Below are positions 8,298 through 18,106 of a stretch of DNA of 64,000 bases, piece by piece. The stretch is from Anaerolineae bacterium. GTDB taxonomy: Bacteria; Chloroflexota; Anaerolineae; B4-G1; SLSP01. Below the pieces are notes generated by a model. The model ran no database searches and had not been told where the DNA came from. It was given only the letters and a program-made list of their open reading frames with translations. The stretch covers positions 1-64,000 of the forward strand of contig JAPKMR010000002.1 of assembly GCA_026645815.1 (NCBI GenBank), given 5' to 3'. Position 1 is the first letter of the stretch. Each line of letters opens with the position of its first letter. The position numbers were made by a program, and so were the translations under genes.

Positions 8298-10580
8298 ATG
8301 GAATTCCAACCTCGACCAGCACAAAAAGCGGTACTTGCCTATAGAGGTGGAAAAATCGGCGTCTCCGCAGTTCCGGGTAGCGGCAAGACGTGGACGCTTT
8401 CACGCCTGGCTGCCGATCTCATTGCCGAGGGCTATGTAGGCGACGATCAAGAAGTACTCGTCGTCACGCTGGTAAATTCGGCCGTCTCCAACTTCGCCTC
8501 ACGAGTGGGTAGTTTCGTACAGGAAGCGGGCCTACTTCCCAATCTGGGCTATCGCGTCCGAACCCTCCACGGTCTGTGCCACGATATCGTCCGTGAGCGC
8601 CCCGCGCTTGCTGGACTGGCAAATGATTTCCAGATCATTGATGAGCGTGAAGCAGAAGAAGTCCTGCGCGATGCCGCCGAAACCTGGCTAAGAGCGCACC
8701 CTCAAGCGTTGGATGATTATCTGCAGCCAGACATGGATGAATCCAAAGCCGGTTGGTTACGCCGCGAACAACTGCCGCCGATGATCGTAAGTATGGCGAC
8801 GAGTTTTGTCAAGAAAGCCAAGGATTTGCAGTTCACGCCGCCGGAATTGCGATATCATCTGGACCGTTTCGATATGCCCTTGCCCCTGGTAGAGATGGGC
8901 GCGGAAATCTATACAGATTATCAACGCGCGCTGAGCTATCGTGGTAAGGTTGACTTCGACGATCTCATCCGCTTGGCGCTGCAAGCGCTTCAGCTCGACC
9001 CCGAATTTCTGCTGCGACTGCGGCGGCGCTGGCCCTTTATCCTCGAGGATGAAGCCCAAGACAGCAGCCGATTGCAGGAAAGTATCCTACGCTTATTATG
9101 TGGACCAGAAGGGAATTGGGTACGCGTTGGGGATCCCAATCAAGCCATCTACGAAACCTTTACGACTGCAAACCCGCGTTATCTACATGATTTTATAGAT
9201 GAGAAAGATGTCACCGGTCTAAAATTGCCTGATTCTGGACGCTCCACGCAGAGCGTCATTGATCTGGCGAATCAACTCATTGATTGGACGCAAACAGCGC
9301 ATCCCGTTAGCCATGTCCGTGATGCGCTCTCCCTGCCTCATATCAGATCAGTGCCCGCCAACGACCCACAACCCAACCCACAGGATGCTCCTGAGCGGAT
9401 ACTCCTCAGCCTGAAGCGCTTTACGCCACAAGAAGAGATAGAAGCCGTGATTGCATCCATCTTGCGCTGGGTTACGAGTCAAGCCGAATGCACTGAGGTG
9501 AATGAGCGTGAAACCTGCGCCGTCCTCGTGCCGCGCAATCAACGTGGCTTTGAAATCGTAGAAGCCCTCAAACAGCGGGGGATTCCGTATATTGAGTTAC
9601 TCCGGAGCACACGTTCCACACGAGAAACCGCCGGCGCGCTGGGCAATGTTATCGCCTATCTCGCAGATCCAACATCGCCCACCAAGCTCGCGACAACGTA
9701 CCGGGTCTGGCGACGTCAGGATCGGAAGGATGGAGAACTCAAAGCACAAATCGAGTGGGTCAATCGTCAACTGCACAAATGCCGGCAGGTAGAGGACTTC
9801 CTATGGCCCCGTGCGGGGCGTGATTGGCTCGATACACTCGATTTAGAGGCAGAACAACCCCACATATACTCACAGCTAGTGGAGTTCCGCGCCCAAGTGC
9901 AACGCTGGCAATCTGCCGCCAACCTTCCCATTGACCAACTCATCCTTACCCTGGCGCAAGACCTGTGCATAGAGCCTGCCGATCTGGCAATTGCGCACAA
10001 ATTGGCGCTTGTCGTCCGTCGTGCCGCAGACCAACATCCCGAGTGGCGCCTGCCTGAGCTCACACAGGAACTTGCCGTCATTGCCAAAAATGAACGGAAA
10101 TTCCTCGGACTGAGCGAAGATGACACAGGCTTCGAACCACAAAAATATCGCGGTCAGGTGGTCGTCTCCACCGTCCACAAGGCTAAAGGATTGGAATGGG
10201 ATCGCGTCTATTTGATGTCAGTGAGCACATATGACTATCCTTCGGCGCTGGAAGGTGATAGTTTTATATCCGAGAAATGGTTTATACGGGATAAACTCAA
10301 CCTGGAAGCGGAAACGCTGGCACAGTTGCAGGCCTTACGCGATGATCCGACGCTCTTCTTCTACGACGAAGGACAGTCCACCCAAGAAGCACGCTATGAC
10401 TACGCAGCAGAGCGTATACGCCTCTTCTATGTCGGCATCACTCGGGCGAAAAAGGCGCTCGTGGTTACCTGGAACACAGGGAAACGTGGCGACCAGCATC
10501 CGGCTGCACCCCTGATTGCGTTGGAAGCCTGGTGGCGAGAACGCACTCAAAGCCATGAAGCAATGCCTCTGGACGCATGA
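8298..10580 (+). CDS. UvrD/PcrA-like SF1 DNA helicase (AddA/RecB-like, no nuclease domain)
   Basis: Superfamily 1A helicase of 760 residues, 5 bp after the AddB-like gene. Motif I is VPGSGKT (25-31), motif II DEAQD (251-255) and motif III GDPNQAIY (278-285). Late motifs include VVSTVHKAKGLEWDRVYL, and RLFYVGITRAKKAL near residue 710 is motif VI. No PD-(D/E)XK nuclease follows the helicase, unlike AddA or RecB. The neighbouring genes supply a second helicase-fold subunit and a separate nuclease, so this is probably the motor of a split AddAB-type complex that unwinds DNA ends for recombination. A plain UvrD-like repair helicase remains possible. Confidence 0.88.
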   Translation: MEFQPRPAQKAVLAYRGGKIGVSAVPGSGKTWTLSRLAADLIAEGYVGDDQEVLVVTLVNSAVSNFASRVGSFVQEAGLLPNLGYRVRTLHGLCHDIVRERPALAGLANDFQIIDEREAEEVLRDAAETWLRAHPQALDDYLQPDMDESKAGWLRREQLPPMIVSMATSFVKKAKDLQFTPPELRYHLDRFDMPLPLVEMGAEIYTDYQRALSYRGKVDFDDLIRLALQALQLDPEFLLRLRRRWPFILEDEAQDSSRLQESILRLLCGPEGNWVRVGDPNQAIYETFTTANPRYLHDFIDEKDVTGLKLPDSGRSTQSVIDLANQLIDWTQTAHPVSHVRDALSLPHIRSVPANDPQPNPQDAPERILLSLKRFTPQEEIEAVIASILRWVTSQAECTEVNERETCAVLVPRNQRGFEIVEALKQRGIPYIELLRSTRSTRETAGALGNVIAYLADPTSPTKLATTYRVWRRQDRKDGELKAQIEWVNRQLHKCRQVEDFLWPRAGRDWLDTLDLEAEQPHIYSQLVEFRAQVQRWQSAANLPIDQLILTLAQDLCIEPADLAIAHKLALVVRRAADQHPEWRLPELTQELAVIAKNERKFLGLSEDDTGFEPQKYRGQVVVSTVHKAKGLEWDRVYLMSVSTYDYPSALEGDSFISEKWFIRDKLNLEAETLAQLQALRDDPTLFFYDEGQSTQEARYDYAAERIRLFYVGITRAKKALVVTWNTGKRGDQHPAAPLIALEAWWRERTQSHEAMPLDA

Positions 10581-10599
10581 TAACCTATGAGGAGTTAGC

Positions 10600-11448
10600 G
10601 TGATTCTCAGGAACGTAATCCAACTCGCACCCAATTTCCAATTCAGTCAGTCGAGCCTGCAAGACTACGTGGAGTGCAAGCGACGCTTTCAGCTGCGATA
10701 TATTGAACGGGTCGCATGGCCAGCAGTGCAAGCACAACCTATTCTCGAACATGAAGCACGGATGGCCAACGGTCAGGCTTTTCACAGGCTGGTACAACAA
10801 CAGTTACTCGGCATCCCTGAAAACCGGTTGACACCCGTTGATGATGATCTACGGCGTTGGTGGCAGGCCTACTCAGAAACACGTCCGGCAGATATCGAGG
10901 GGCGCCGCCACATCGAAATCACTCTTGCGGCCACTCTTGCCGAACAACGTCTTGTCGCGCAGTATGATCTGGTAGTTATCACCCCTCAGACAGCACAGAT
11001 TTTCGATTGGAAGACTTCTGCCCGCCCGGCAAAACCCGACGCAACACGCCGGCTCTTCGAACGGATGCAAACGCGTGTTTACCGCTATCTGCTGGTCCGT
11101 GCCGGCGCCGACCTGAACGGCGGACAAGCCATTGCTCCAGAACAGGTCAGCATGACCTATTGGTTTGCAGAAACACCTGAGGAGCCGGTGCATTTTCCCT
11201 ATAATGCCGATCAATTTGCAGCTGATGAACGGGTTCTAACGAATCTCATCACCGAAATCCAGATGCAGGAATTGAATAGCCCCTGGGAACTCACAAGTCA
11301 GGAAAGGATGTGCGCGTTCTGCCCTTATCGCTCTTTGTGTGAACGCGGCGTCGAGGCTGGTGAAACTCAAGCCGAAGATGAGATCGAGTTATCAACACTG
11401 GAAACTCTGGACCTCGATCTCGAACAGATTGCAGAAATCCCCTTCTGA
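10600..11448 (+). CDS. RecB/AddB-type PD-(D/E)XK nuclease with probable Fe-S cluster
   Basis: Stand-alone nuclease of 282 residues with a GTG start after GAGGAG, 19 bp behind the helicase gene. The RecB-family catalytic signature is complete: His62 (AFHRL), Asp123 (QYDLVVI), Asp136 and Lys138 (FDWKTS). Cys26 near the N-terminus and Cys238, Cys241 and Cys247 at the C-terminus have the spacing seen in AddB and Cas4, where four Cys bind a 4Fe-4S cluster that closes the nuclease fold. It matches the C-terminal nuclease domain of AddB released as a separate polypeptide. Together with the two upstream genes it probably forms an end-resection helicase-nuclease. Confidence 0.85.
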   Translation: MILRNVIQLAPNFQFSQSSLQDYVECKRRFQLRYIERVAWPAVQAQPILEHEARMANGQAFHRLVQQQLLGIPENRLTPVDDDLRRWWQAYSETRPADIEGRRHIEITLAATLAEQRLVAQYDLVVITPQTAQIFDWKTSARPAKPDATRRLFERMQTRVYRYLLVRAGADLNGGQAIAPEQVSMTYWFAETPEEPVHFPYNADQFAADERVLTNLITEIQMQELNSPWELTSQERMCAFCPYRSLCERGVEAGETQAEDEIELSTLETLDLDLEQIAEIPF

Positions 11449-11461
11449 TTCTCCTTGACTA

Positions 11462-11494
11462 ATTCCTGGCGCCGCGCAACGCGGCGCCAGGAAT
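11462..11494 (+). terminator. Strong hairpin terminator after the recombination operon
   Basis: A perfect 15-bp inverted repeat (11462-11476 and 11480-11494) with a 3-nt loop, GC-rich in the stem, begins 14 bp after the nuclease stop. A short pyrimidine-rich tract follows but not a long T run. Confidence 0.7.
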
Positions 11495-11550
11495 CAACTT
11501 TCTCCCATCATCGTTTCCGGCATGAAATACACCCTGAAAAAGTGGGGGAT

Positions 11551-11578
11551 TTTGATTCAGTGGCAAATCGTATATAAT
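11551..11578 (+). promoter_or_regulatory. Predicted promoter of gpmA
   Basis: A TATAAT box at 11573-11578 lies 16 bp after TTTGAT (11551-11556). The expected start of transcription is about 50 bp before the gpmA ATG. Confidence 0.45.
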
Positions 11579-11634
11579 CCAGATACCAAAGAATTCAATC
11601 ATTCACAACAGCACATTTCAGGAGGTTAACCACA

Positions 11635-12381
11635 ATGTACAAAGTCGTATTACTACGTCATGGCGAAAGTGTTTGGAACCAGGAGAATCTATTCACCGGT
11701 TGGACAGATGTAGATCTCTCCGAGAAAGGCGTCAAAGAGGCGCACACCGCCGGAAAAACCCTGCGCGCCGAAGGCTACACCTTCGACGTCGCTTTCACCT
11801 CAGTGCTCAAACGCGCTATCCGCACACTCTGGATCACCCTCGATGAAATGGATCTTATGTGGATTCCCGTTCACCGGCATTGGCGGCTTAATGAACGGCA
11901 CTACGGCGCGCTCCAGGGGTTGAACAAAGCCGAGACTGCCGCGAAATATGGTGACGAACAGGTTCTTATCTGGCGCCGCAGTTACGATATCCGCCCCCCT
12001 GCGCTAGACACTGCGGATGAACGCTGGCCCGGGCATGATCGCCGCTACGCGGACCTAAAGCCGGAAGAATTGCCGGTTCACGAATGCCTCAAGGACACCG
12101 TGGAGCGCTTCCTTCCCTACTGGTTCGAAATCATTGCACCCGTGGTCAAGTCTGATAAACGTGTTGTCATCGCTGCACACGGCAATAGTCTTCGCGCTCT
12201 TGTGAAATATCTCGATGATGTTTCCGATGAGGCCATTCTCAAACTCAACATCCCCACCGGCATTCCCCTTGTCTACGAGCTAAATGAGCACCTCAAACCC
12301 ATCACCCATTACTATCTCGGCGACCCCGAGGCTATCGCTGCAGCACAGCAAGCCGTAGCCAATCAAGGGAAGGCAAAATAA
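11635..12381 (+). CDS. gpmA: 2,3-bisphosphoglycerate-dependent phosphoglycerate mutase
   Basis: Glycolytic and gluconeogenic enzyme that interconverts 3- and 2-phosphoglycerate in the cytosol. At 248 residues it has the usual length of the dPGM family. The signature [18 protein letters not shown] carries the phospho-acceptor His9. The acid/base Glu87 sits in [14 protein letters not shown] and the second His182 in [15 protein letters not shown] strong AGGAGG precedes the ATG and a promoter is predicted at 11551-11578. It lies between a terminator and recJ and appears to be its own transcription unit or to read through into recJ. Confidence 0.97.
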   Translation: MYKVVLLRHGESVWNQENLFTGWTDVDLSEKGVKEAHTAGKTLRAEGYTFDVAFTSVLKRAIRTLWITLDEMDLMWIPVHRHWRLNERHYGALQGLNKAETAAKYGDEQVLIWRRSYDIRPPALDTADERWPGHDRRYADLKPEELPVHECLKDTVERFLPYWFEIIAPVVKSDKRVVIAAHGNSLRALVKYLDDVSDEAILKLNIPTGIPLVYELNEHLKPITHYYLGDPEAIAAAQQAVANQGKAK

Positions 12382-12395
12382 CACTCCATACCCGT

Positions 12396-12436
12396 GCGTA
12401 AAACGTGAACTGCTTCTTGCAGCTCACGTTTTACGC
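12396..12436 (+). terminator. Long hairpin between gpmA and recJ
   Basis: A 13-bp perfect inverted repeat (12396-12408 and 12424-12436) encloses a second small stem. It starts 14 bp after the gpmA stop and ends 20 bp before the recJ ATG. There is no clear T run, so it could be a terminator, an attenuator or an mRNA stability element. Confidence 0.5.
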
Positions 12437-12456
12437 TTTGGAAATGTGATACACCC

Positions 12457-14760
12457 ATGTACGAGTGGCTAAACCCCAAACCCATTACGGTACCTTCCGC
12501 GTTGCGCACCTTTGTCGGTGGGCACCTGCTGGTTGCGGAAACCCTTGCACGACGCGGAATCACCACGGTAGAAGCGGCTCAAGCCTTCATGGATCCGCGA
12601 GCAGCTTCCCCTGCTTCGGCGTTGGACTTCCCTGACATGGAACGCGCCGTAACGCGGATCGAAGAGGCAATTCGCAAGGGAGAACGTATCTGCGTTTGGG
12701 GTGACTTTGATGTGGATGGGCAAACAGCTACCACCTTGCTTGTAGCGACGCTCCGTGAGCTTGGCGCAGATGTCATACACCATATCCCCGTGCGCGAACT
12801 CGAATCCCATGGCGTAAACGTGCAGCAATTGGCACGCGTTATAGACCTGGGCGCTCAATTACTGCTCACCTGTGATACCGGCATTGATGCTTACGAGGCG
12901 ATAGACTACGCAAATGCCCACGGAGTGTCATTCATCATTACCGATCACCATGAACTACCAGAGGGCGCTCTCCCCCCTGCATACGCCATTATCAACCCGC
13001 ACTTGCTGCCAGAAACGCACGCACTAGCCGCGTTGCCCGGCGTGGGTGTAGCCTACAAACTCGCCGAAGCGCTTTACGCACAAGCCGGACGTCCCGAAGC
13101 GGTGCGCCAACACCTTGATCTGGTTGCCCTGGGAATCGTGGCGGATGTAGCACAGATAACAGGAGATACGCGATATCTGCTGCAACTAGGCCTATCAGAG
13201 CTGCGGGAGACCTCGCGGTTGGGTCTTCAGGAGATGTTCAAACTGGCACAGGTGCTCCCGGCGCAAATCAATGAGGAGACCATCGGCTTTATTATTGGAC
13301 CCCGGCTCAATGCACTGGGTCGCCTGAGCGACGCGAACATCATTGTGGATTTTCTAACCACCGGCGATCAAATACAGGCTCGCATTCTCGCCGCGCAATT
13401 TGAAAACCTCAACCTTGAGCGCAAACGCCTCTGCACAGAGGTGGAAGCTGCTACAGAAGCACAGATTGCGCATGATCCCTCACTACTAGAGTATGAAGCA
13501 CTCGTATTGGCGCATGCCCAATGGCCCACCGGCGTTGTAGGCATAGTGGCGAGCCGCCTGGCAGAACGTTACAACAAGCCTACCATTCTGCTCTCCACCC
13601 CCGCGAACGAGGTTGCACGTGGTTCGGCACGTTCCGTGCCAGGCTGCAATATTACAGAAGCCATCGCTACCCAACGCACGCTGCTTGAGCGCTTTGGTGG
13701 ACACGCACAAGCCGCAGGGGTAGCATTGGCACAGGATAACATCCCGGCTTTCCGGCGCGGATTATCGCGAGCGGTCAAGGAACAACGCGGCACGGTTGCC
13801 TCCAAACAACCCTTACAGATTGATGGAATTGTGCCGTTCGCCGATTTATCCCTGGCATTGGTGGATGACCTGGAAAGATTGGCGCCATTCGGTGCAGGAA
13901 ACCCGCCATTGACGCTGGCGACGCGCAATGTACGCGCACACAGTGTCAATCAGATTGGGCGTAACGGCGACCATCTGGCAATCACGATCGAGGACGGCAG
14001 CGGAACACCCCAACGAGTCATTTGGTGGCGCGCCCAACAAGAAGATGTACCGGCAGAAGCATTTGACCTGGCTTACACCGTACGCGCCAATACCTTTAGG
14101 GGGGAAAGACGGTTGCAGATCGAATGGCTCGATTCACGCCTGGTGCAAGCAGCTCCGCCCGTGGATCTACAACCCATCGAGATTCCCCACCGCGTGATTG
14201 AGGATTATCGCCGCGAGCCACATCCTCAAGTGCTGCTCACACCCTGGTTGGCGAGGGAAGGTGTACAAATCTGGGCGGAAGGTAACACTTGCGAAGGCGC
14301 AAAGACGCGCTTGCAGTTAGAGTCTGGTCCCGTGCTTATCCTCTGGAGTATCCCTCCAGGACCAGAGGAATTAGCAACAGCGCTCGAAACAGTCAGCCCG
14401 CAAGAAGTAGCAGTATTCAGCAACGACCCCGACCTTGATACACATAACAAGTTCATCAATCGGTTAGCGGGTTCGGTCAACTACGCATTGAAACACAAAG
14501 AAGGGAAGATTTCTGTGGCAGCGCTCGCGGCAGCGATGGCACATCGCGAAAAAACCGTGCGGCTCGGACTGGCCTGGTTGACAGCCTATGGCGCACTGAC
14601 AATAGTTCACGATACCGGGAATGTCATTACCGTAACGCGCAATGGTACCCAAGACCCTTCGGCATTGACACAGTTGACAGTAGAATTGCAGGCCATGCTG
14701 GAAGAAACAGCGGCATACCGTCGTCATTTTGCGCGTACCGGTGTAGAGATTCTATTATAG
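12457..14760 (+). CDS. recJ: Single-stranded-DNA-specific exonuclease RecJ
   Basis: DHH-superfamily 5'-3' exonuclease of 767 residues for recombination and repair. Motifs: DFDVDGQTATTLL near 88, LLTCDTGIDAYEAIDYA near 138, the DHH signature TDHHELPEG near 170, and the DHHA1 motif FGGHAQAAG near 413. An OB-like region follows (about 460-560). The remaining 200 residues are an extra C-terminal part that ends in a winged-helix-like stretch, so the protein is longer than E. coli RecJ and nearer the Firmicute size. It lies close to the AddAB-like operon, which fits a local recombination group. The ribosome binding site is weak. It is convergent with dinB, with a 23-bp gap. Confidence 0.95.
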   Translation: MYEWLNPKPITVPSALRTFVGGHLLVAETLARRGITTVEAAQAFMDPRAASPASALDFPDMERAVTRIEEAIRKGERICVWGDFDVDGQTATTLLVATLRELGADVIHHIPVRELESHGVNVQQLARVIDLGAQLLLTCDTGIDAYEAIDYANAHGVSFIITDHHELPEGALPPAYAIINPHLLPETHALAALPGVGVAYKLAEALYAQAGRPEAVRQHLDLVALGIVADVAQITGDTRYLLQLGLSELRETSRLGLQEMFKLAQVLPAQINEETIGFIIGPRLNALGRLSDANIIVDFLTTGDQIQARILAAQFENLNLERKRLCTEVEAATEAQIAHDPSLLEYEALVLAHAQWPTGVVGIVASRLAERYNKPTILLSTPANEVARGSARSVPGCNITEAIATQRTLLERFGGHAQAAGVALAQDNIPAFRRGLSRAVKEQRGTVASKQPLQIDGIVPFADLSLALVDDLERLAPFGAGNPPLTLATRNVRAHSVNQIGRNGDHLAITIEDGSGTPQRVIWWRAQQEDVPAEAFDLAYTVRANTFRGERRLQIEWLDSRLVQAAPPVDLQPIEIPHRVIEDYRREPHPQVLLTPWLAREGVQIWAEGNTCEGAKTRLQLESGPVLILWSIPPGPEELATALETVSPQEVAVFSNDPDLDTHNKFINRLAGSVNYALKHKEGKISVAALAAAMAHREKTVRLGLAWLTAYGALTIVHDTGNVITVTRNGTQDPSALTQLTVELQAMLEETAAYRRHFARTGVEILL

Positions 14761-14783
14761 TGGATCCCAGATAGACCCAGGAT

Positions 14784-15974
14784 TCATGATTCTTGCAGAT
14801 CGCTCGCACGCTTGACAGCGTCAGAGCCAAAACGCTCTCGCACCGCGTCGAGCGCCTCCTGGAGTTTGCGATGCTTATCCGAGGGTAGCCCCCACAATCC
14901 CAACTGCTGTACCGGTTCGCACAAACCGCTGACCCCAACCCCAATAAGGCGCACAGACCTCCCACCAATCCAGGTTTTATCGAAAAGCATTATGGCGGCA
15001 GCCACAATTTCGGCATCGAGATCGGTTGGCTCATCAAGCGTGACCTGACGTGTGATAGTGGTGAAATCAGCCCAACGCAACTTCAAACGCACCGTGTTCC
15101 CCCGCACCCCTGCCTGTCGTAGCCGGCGCCCTACCCCCTCCACGAGATGGCGCAATGTCCGGTGCAACAATTCCCCGTCGCTAACATCATGCTCAAAAGT
15201 TGTTTCGTGGCTTACAGATTTGATCTCATGTTCAATACTAACGGGACGCTCATCCTCGCCACGGGCGCGTTGCGCTAAATCACGACCATGCTCTCCAAAG
15301 CGCCGAATTAAATCTTCGGGAGGCCAGCTTGCCAGATCGCCAATCGTAGCGAGTCCAAGGGCAGTGAGCTGCATGGCAGTTTTAGGACCCACGCCCCAAA
15401 GCTCAGCCACAGGTAAAGGCGCGAGGAAAACGGCTTCCTCTCCAGGCGGCACAACGGTAATCGCCATCGGTGCCCCGATTCCTCTCGCGCGGCTTTTACC
15501 CACATTATTGGCGATTTTGGCAACGAGTTTGTTCGTCGCCACGCCAATTGAGCAGGGCAGGTTCAAATCATCCCAAATAGCAGATTGGAGCTCGTGCGCC
15601 AGGGTCTCAGCAGGCGCTCGCAAATCGCTAACATCGAGGAAGGCTTCATCAATCGAGATTTGCTCGACGAAATCGGACAGATTTTCACAGTACGCCATCA
15701 CCTTGTGGGAGTAAGCGGCATACTCACTGTGGCGTCCATGGATAACAATGAGATTCGGGCATAACCGTAGCGCCTGCCCCATGGGCATAGCCGAGCGAAT
15801 GCCAACCCGCCGGGCAGCATAAGAGCATGAGGCGACAACACCGCGCTGCTCAGGCAAGCCGCCCACAGCGAATGGTTTGCCTTTTAACGTGGGATCGCGC
15901 AATTCCTCGACAGAACAAAAGAAAGCATCCAGATCCAGGTGCAATATCTTCCGCGGCATTGGCACTGTACCCAT
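14784..15974 (-). CDS. dinB: DNA polymerase IV (Y-family)
   Basis: Translesion polymerase of about 396 residues. The N-terminal palm motif is LHLDLDAFFCSVEEL, with the first catalytic Asp in DLDAFF. The second motif SIDEAFLDVSDL supplies the other acidic pair. ASCSYAARRVGIRSAMPMG is the typical finger region. A helix-hairpin-helix (LWGVGPKTAMQLTALGLATI) and the little-finger domain follow. An in-frame ATG at 15959 is an alternative start, giving MPRKILHLDLD. Neither start has a strong ribosome binding site. It follows the LLM oxidoreductase gene by 12 bp, so it is probably translated from the same mRNA. Confidence 0.95.
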   Translation of the reverse strand: MGTVPMPRKILHLDLDAFFCSVEELRDPTLKGKPFAVGGLPEQRGVVASCSYAARRVGIRSAMPMGQALRLCPNLIVIHGRHSEYAAYSHKVMAYCENLSDFVEQISIDEAFLDVSDLRAPAETLAHELQSAIWDDLNLPCSIGVATNKLVAKIANNVGKSRARGIGAPMAITVVPPGEEAVFLAPLPVAELWGVGPKTAMQLTALGLATIGDLASWPPEDLIRRFGEHGRDLAQRARGEDERPVSIEHEIKSVSHETTFEHDVSDGELLHRTLRHLVEGVGRRLRQAGVRGNTVRLKLRWADFTTITRQVTLDEPTDLDAEIVAAAIMLFDKTWIGGRSVRLIGVGVSGLCEPVQQLGLWGLPSDKHRKLQEALDAVRERFGSDAVKRASDLQES

Positions 15975-15986
15975 CAGACGTAATGG

Positions 15987-17000
15987 TCAGCCAGGCCCCT
16001 TAACAGAGCGCAATGACGGCATGAGATAACGAATATACTCATCCAGGCACATAGGGTCGCCATCCAACGGTTGGAATATGACGGAATCCACCCCGGCAGC
16101 AATCAGACGCTCAATGGAAGCCCTGACCTGTTCCGGCGTTCCAGATGCGGTGAAGGTATCAAGCCAGGTATCAGGCATCATCTGCCCAAGCTCTGCGCGA
16201 GTATGTGTTTTCAGGAAGGCTGCCACCTCGGCGCCGATACCTGATTCTGCAATCTGCACATCTGCCCAGGGTAGCCGCGCCGCGAGCGCCCGGCGCGCTG
16301 CATCTCGCGCTGTTTTCCCGTCAAGGCTCACTTTCACATCCAGATAGGCAACAACCCGGTGTTGGCTGCGTACACCCTCTGCCATACCGGCACGAATGTG
16401 CTCCCACGCCCATCGCGCGTAGGAAGGTGAAGACATACCGGTCAAAATAGTTCCATCGCCGATGCGCCCCGCAAGCCTGAGCGTCCTTTCGCGCATGGCG
16501 CCGACATACAAAGGCGGAACATCCTCTGGAACCACCTGCATCTGCACCTGATCCAAACGCACATGCTCGCTCTGCAAGGTAACGCTATCACCCTCCAGCA
16601 AACGCCGCACAACAGTGACGGTCTCAGCAACAGCTGTTAGGGATGATCTAGGCGCCGCCCCAATTTGTGCCATCCAGGAACCAACACCATGCCCAAAGCC
16701 GGGCAGAACACGCCCCGGAAAGGCGCGCGCCAATGTCGTCAGTTCCATCGCTGCGAATAAGGGATTATAAGCTGTAGCAGGCAGAAGCCCGATGCCCACC
16801 TTGATTTGCCGGGTCGCAGAGAGCGCTATCGCAGCGGATGTGAGGGCGCCCGGAAGGAAACAATCATCCCACAGCCATAACTCATCAAAACCGGCAACCT
16901 CTGCGCGACGGGAGAAATCCGCCAGCAGTTCTGAAGGGAAGCGGGGGTGAAAAATCACTCCAAACGCTGAAGAAGATGGTGGTGGAGTTATACCATTCAC
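15987..17000 (-). CDS. LLM-class flavin-dependent oxidoreductase
   Basis: Luciferase-like (F420- or FMN-dependent) oxidoreductase of 337 residues with a TIM-barrel fold. Family features are AEVAGFDELWLWDDCFLPG near 35, LSATRQIKVGIGLLPATAYNP near 60-80, ARAFPGRVLPGFGHGVGSW near 92, and the C-terminal TPEQVRASIERLIAAGVDSV near 290. These resemble the methylene-tetrahydromethanopterin reductase-like F420-dependent group. The substrate cannot be read from sequence. It is 12 bp upstream of dinB in the same direction, although no functional link is evident. Confidence 0.88.
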   Translation of the reverse strand: MNGITPPPSSSAFGVIFHPRFPSELLADFSRRAEVAGFDELWLWDDCFLPGALTSAAIALSATRQIKVGIGLLPATAYNPLFAAMELTTLARAFPGRVLPGFGHGVGSWMAQIGAAPRSSLTAVAETVTVVRRLLEGDSVTLQSEHVRLDQVQMQVVPEDVPPLYVGAMRERTLRLAGRIGDGTILTGMSSPSYARWAWEHIRAGMAEGVRSQHRVVAYLDVKVSLDGKTARDAARRALAARLPWADVQIAESGIGAEVAAFLKTHTRAELGQMMPDTWLDTFTASGTPEQVRASIERLIAAGVDSVIFQPLDGDPMCLDEYIRYLMPSLRSVKGPG

Positions 17001-17097
17001 TACTAAACCTCACGTTTTGGTCTAGAACCTGTCCAAGAACTCGTTTTTGATTTGCACCTAAAGGCGCCAATAGGTTCTCAGTCGGGGATATGGAGTT

Positions 17098-17140
17098 ATG
17101 CGTATTCTGGAACACGTTGCACGCGTCCCAGAATACGCAT
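17098..17140 (-). terminator. Hairpin downstream of the AIM24 gene
   Basis: A 13-bp perfect inverted repeat (17098-17110 and 17128-17140) lies 86 bp beyond the AIM24 stop on the minus strand. Its stem contains ATTCTGG...CCAGAAT, close to the TTCTGG...CCAGAA core of the hairpin at 54665. The rest of 17001-17226 shows nothing I can support. Confidence 0.5.
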
Positions 17141-17226
17141 GGAAGGCTCTCTTACTAGAGAGACAACAGTCGCAAGCACGCCACAGGTGAATTTCTAGCC
17201 CCGGCGCACAAGAATCATCAGTGCTA

Positions 17227-18009
17227 TTACTGCTGCAACAACCCTGAAAGCCCGCGAATCACCGAACCTTCATCCGAGCTCTTCCCGCCCTGCGCAGGCG
17301 CGGACGCCAGAATACGATCCGCTAAGCGTGAGAAGGGCAGCGATTGCAGCCAAACGCGTCCCGTTCCCTGCAACGTAGCGAGGAACAGCCCCTCACCCCC
17401 GAAAAGCATAGACTTGAGATTGCCCGCGCGCTGAATATCATAACTGATGCCTGTCTCGAAGGCCACAATACAGCCGGTATCTACGAGTAATTTCTGCCCC
17501 TGAAGTCGTTTTTCAATGATCGTGCCACCAGCGTGGATGAAAACCATACCATCGCCGCGCAATCGCTGCAGGATGAAGCCTTCCCCACCGAAAAGCCCCG
17601 CGCCGAGTTTCTTGTTAAAAGTAATGGTGATTTCAGTGCCCAGTGCCGCTGCCAGAAAAGCATCTTTCTGACAGATCAACTCCCCACGCGCCTCATCAAG
17701 GTCAATGGCAATGATTTTTCCCGGGTACGGAGCGGCAAATGCCAGGCGTCGCTTGAATTCCGACGCATTAGTAAAATGGGTCATGAAAAGCGACTCCCCC
17801 GTCAACACCCGTTTGCCAACGCTGAGGACTTTGTCCATCATGCCTTGCGGACGGGAGCCATCACCCATTCGTGTCTCAAAGACAATCCCCTCATCCATGT
17901 ACATCATGACGCCGGCTTCGGCAATGACTGTCTCACGGGGATCAAGCTCCACCTCGACAAATTGCATATCATCGCCATACACCTGATAATCAACCTCGTG
18001 ACTGTGCAT
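17227..18009 (-). CDS. AIM24 / TIGR00266 family protein
   Basis: Protein of 260 residues of the AIM24 family, all-beta proteins of uncertain function named after a yeast mitochondrial protein. Typical features are the Gly-rich core [19 protein letters not shown] near 128 and [21 protein letters not shown] near 208. The N-terminus carries an extra acidic segment. A second family member lies at 60697-61380, about 43 kb away, with clear similarity along the whole length. AAGGAGG precedes the ATG and a TATAAT box lies at 18064-18069. It is the last gene before the palindromic repeat cluster. Confidence 0.85.
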   Translation of the reverse strand: MHSHEVDYQVYGDDMQFVEVELDPRETVIAEAGVMMYMDEGIVFETRMGDGSRPQGMMDKVLSVGKRVLTGESLFMTHFTNASEFKRRLAFAAPYPGKIIAIDLDEARGELICQKDAFLAAALGTEITITFNKKLGAGLFGGEGFILQRLRGDGMVFIHAGGTIIEKRLQGQKLLVDTGCIVAFETGISYDIQRAGNLKSMLFGGEGLFLATLQGTGRVWLQSLPFSRLADRILASAPAQGGKSSDEGSVIRGLSGLLQQ

Positions 18010-18063
18010 CGGTCTTCCTCCTTATGACATTTGCTGTTAAGAGATGCAAATCGCTGACATTTA

Positions 18064-18069
18064 TTATAC
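18064..18069 (-). promoter_or_regulatory. Candidate -10 box of the AIM24 gene
   Basis: A perfect TATAAT on the minus strand lies 55 bp upstream of the AIM24 ATG. No convincing -35 box is visible at the right distance. The -35 region would fall next to the palindromic repeat that begins at 18101. Confidence 0.35.
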
Positions 18070-18106
18070 GCGCAAATTCCCGCAGTGTTGCATCGTGGCA
18101 GCGTAG

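Noticed and set aside
15052-15714. Plus-strand open frame of 220 codons
   Set aside because: Antisense to dinB, with Arg/Ser-rich composition and no recognisable family.
17001-17226. Possible tRNA or small RNA in the gap
   Set aside because: No cloverleaf or T-loop motif could be found. Only a terminator-like hairpin is present.
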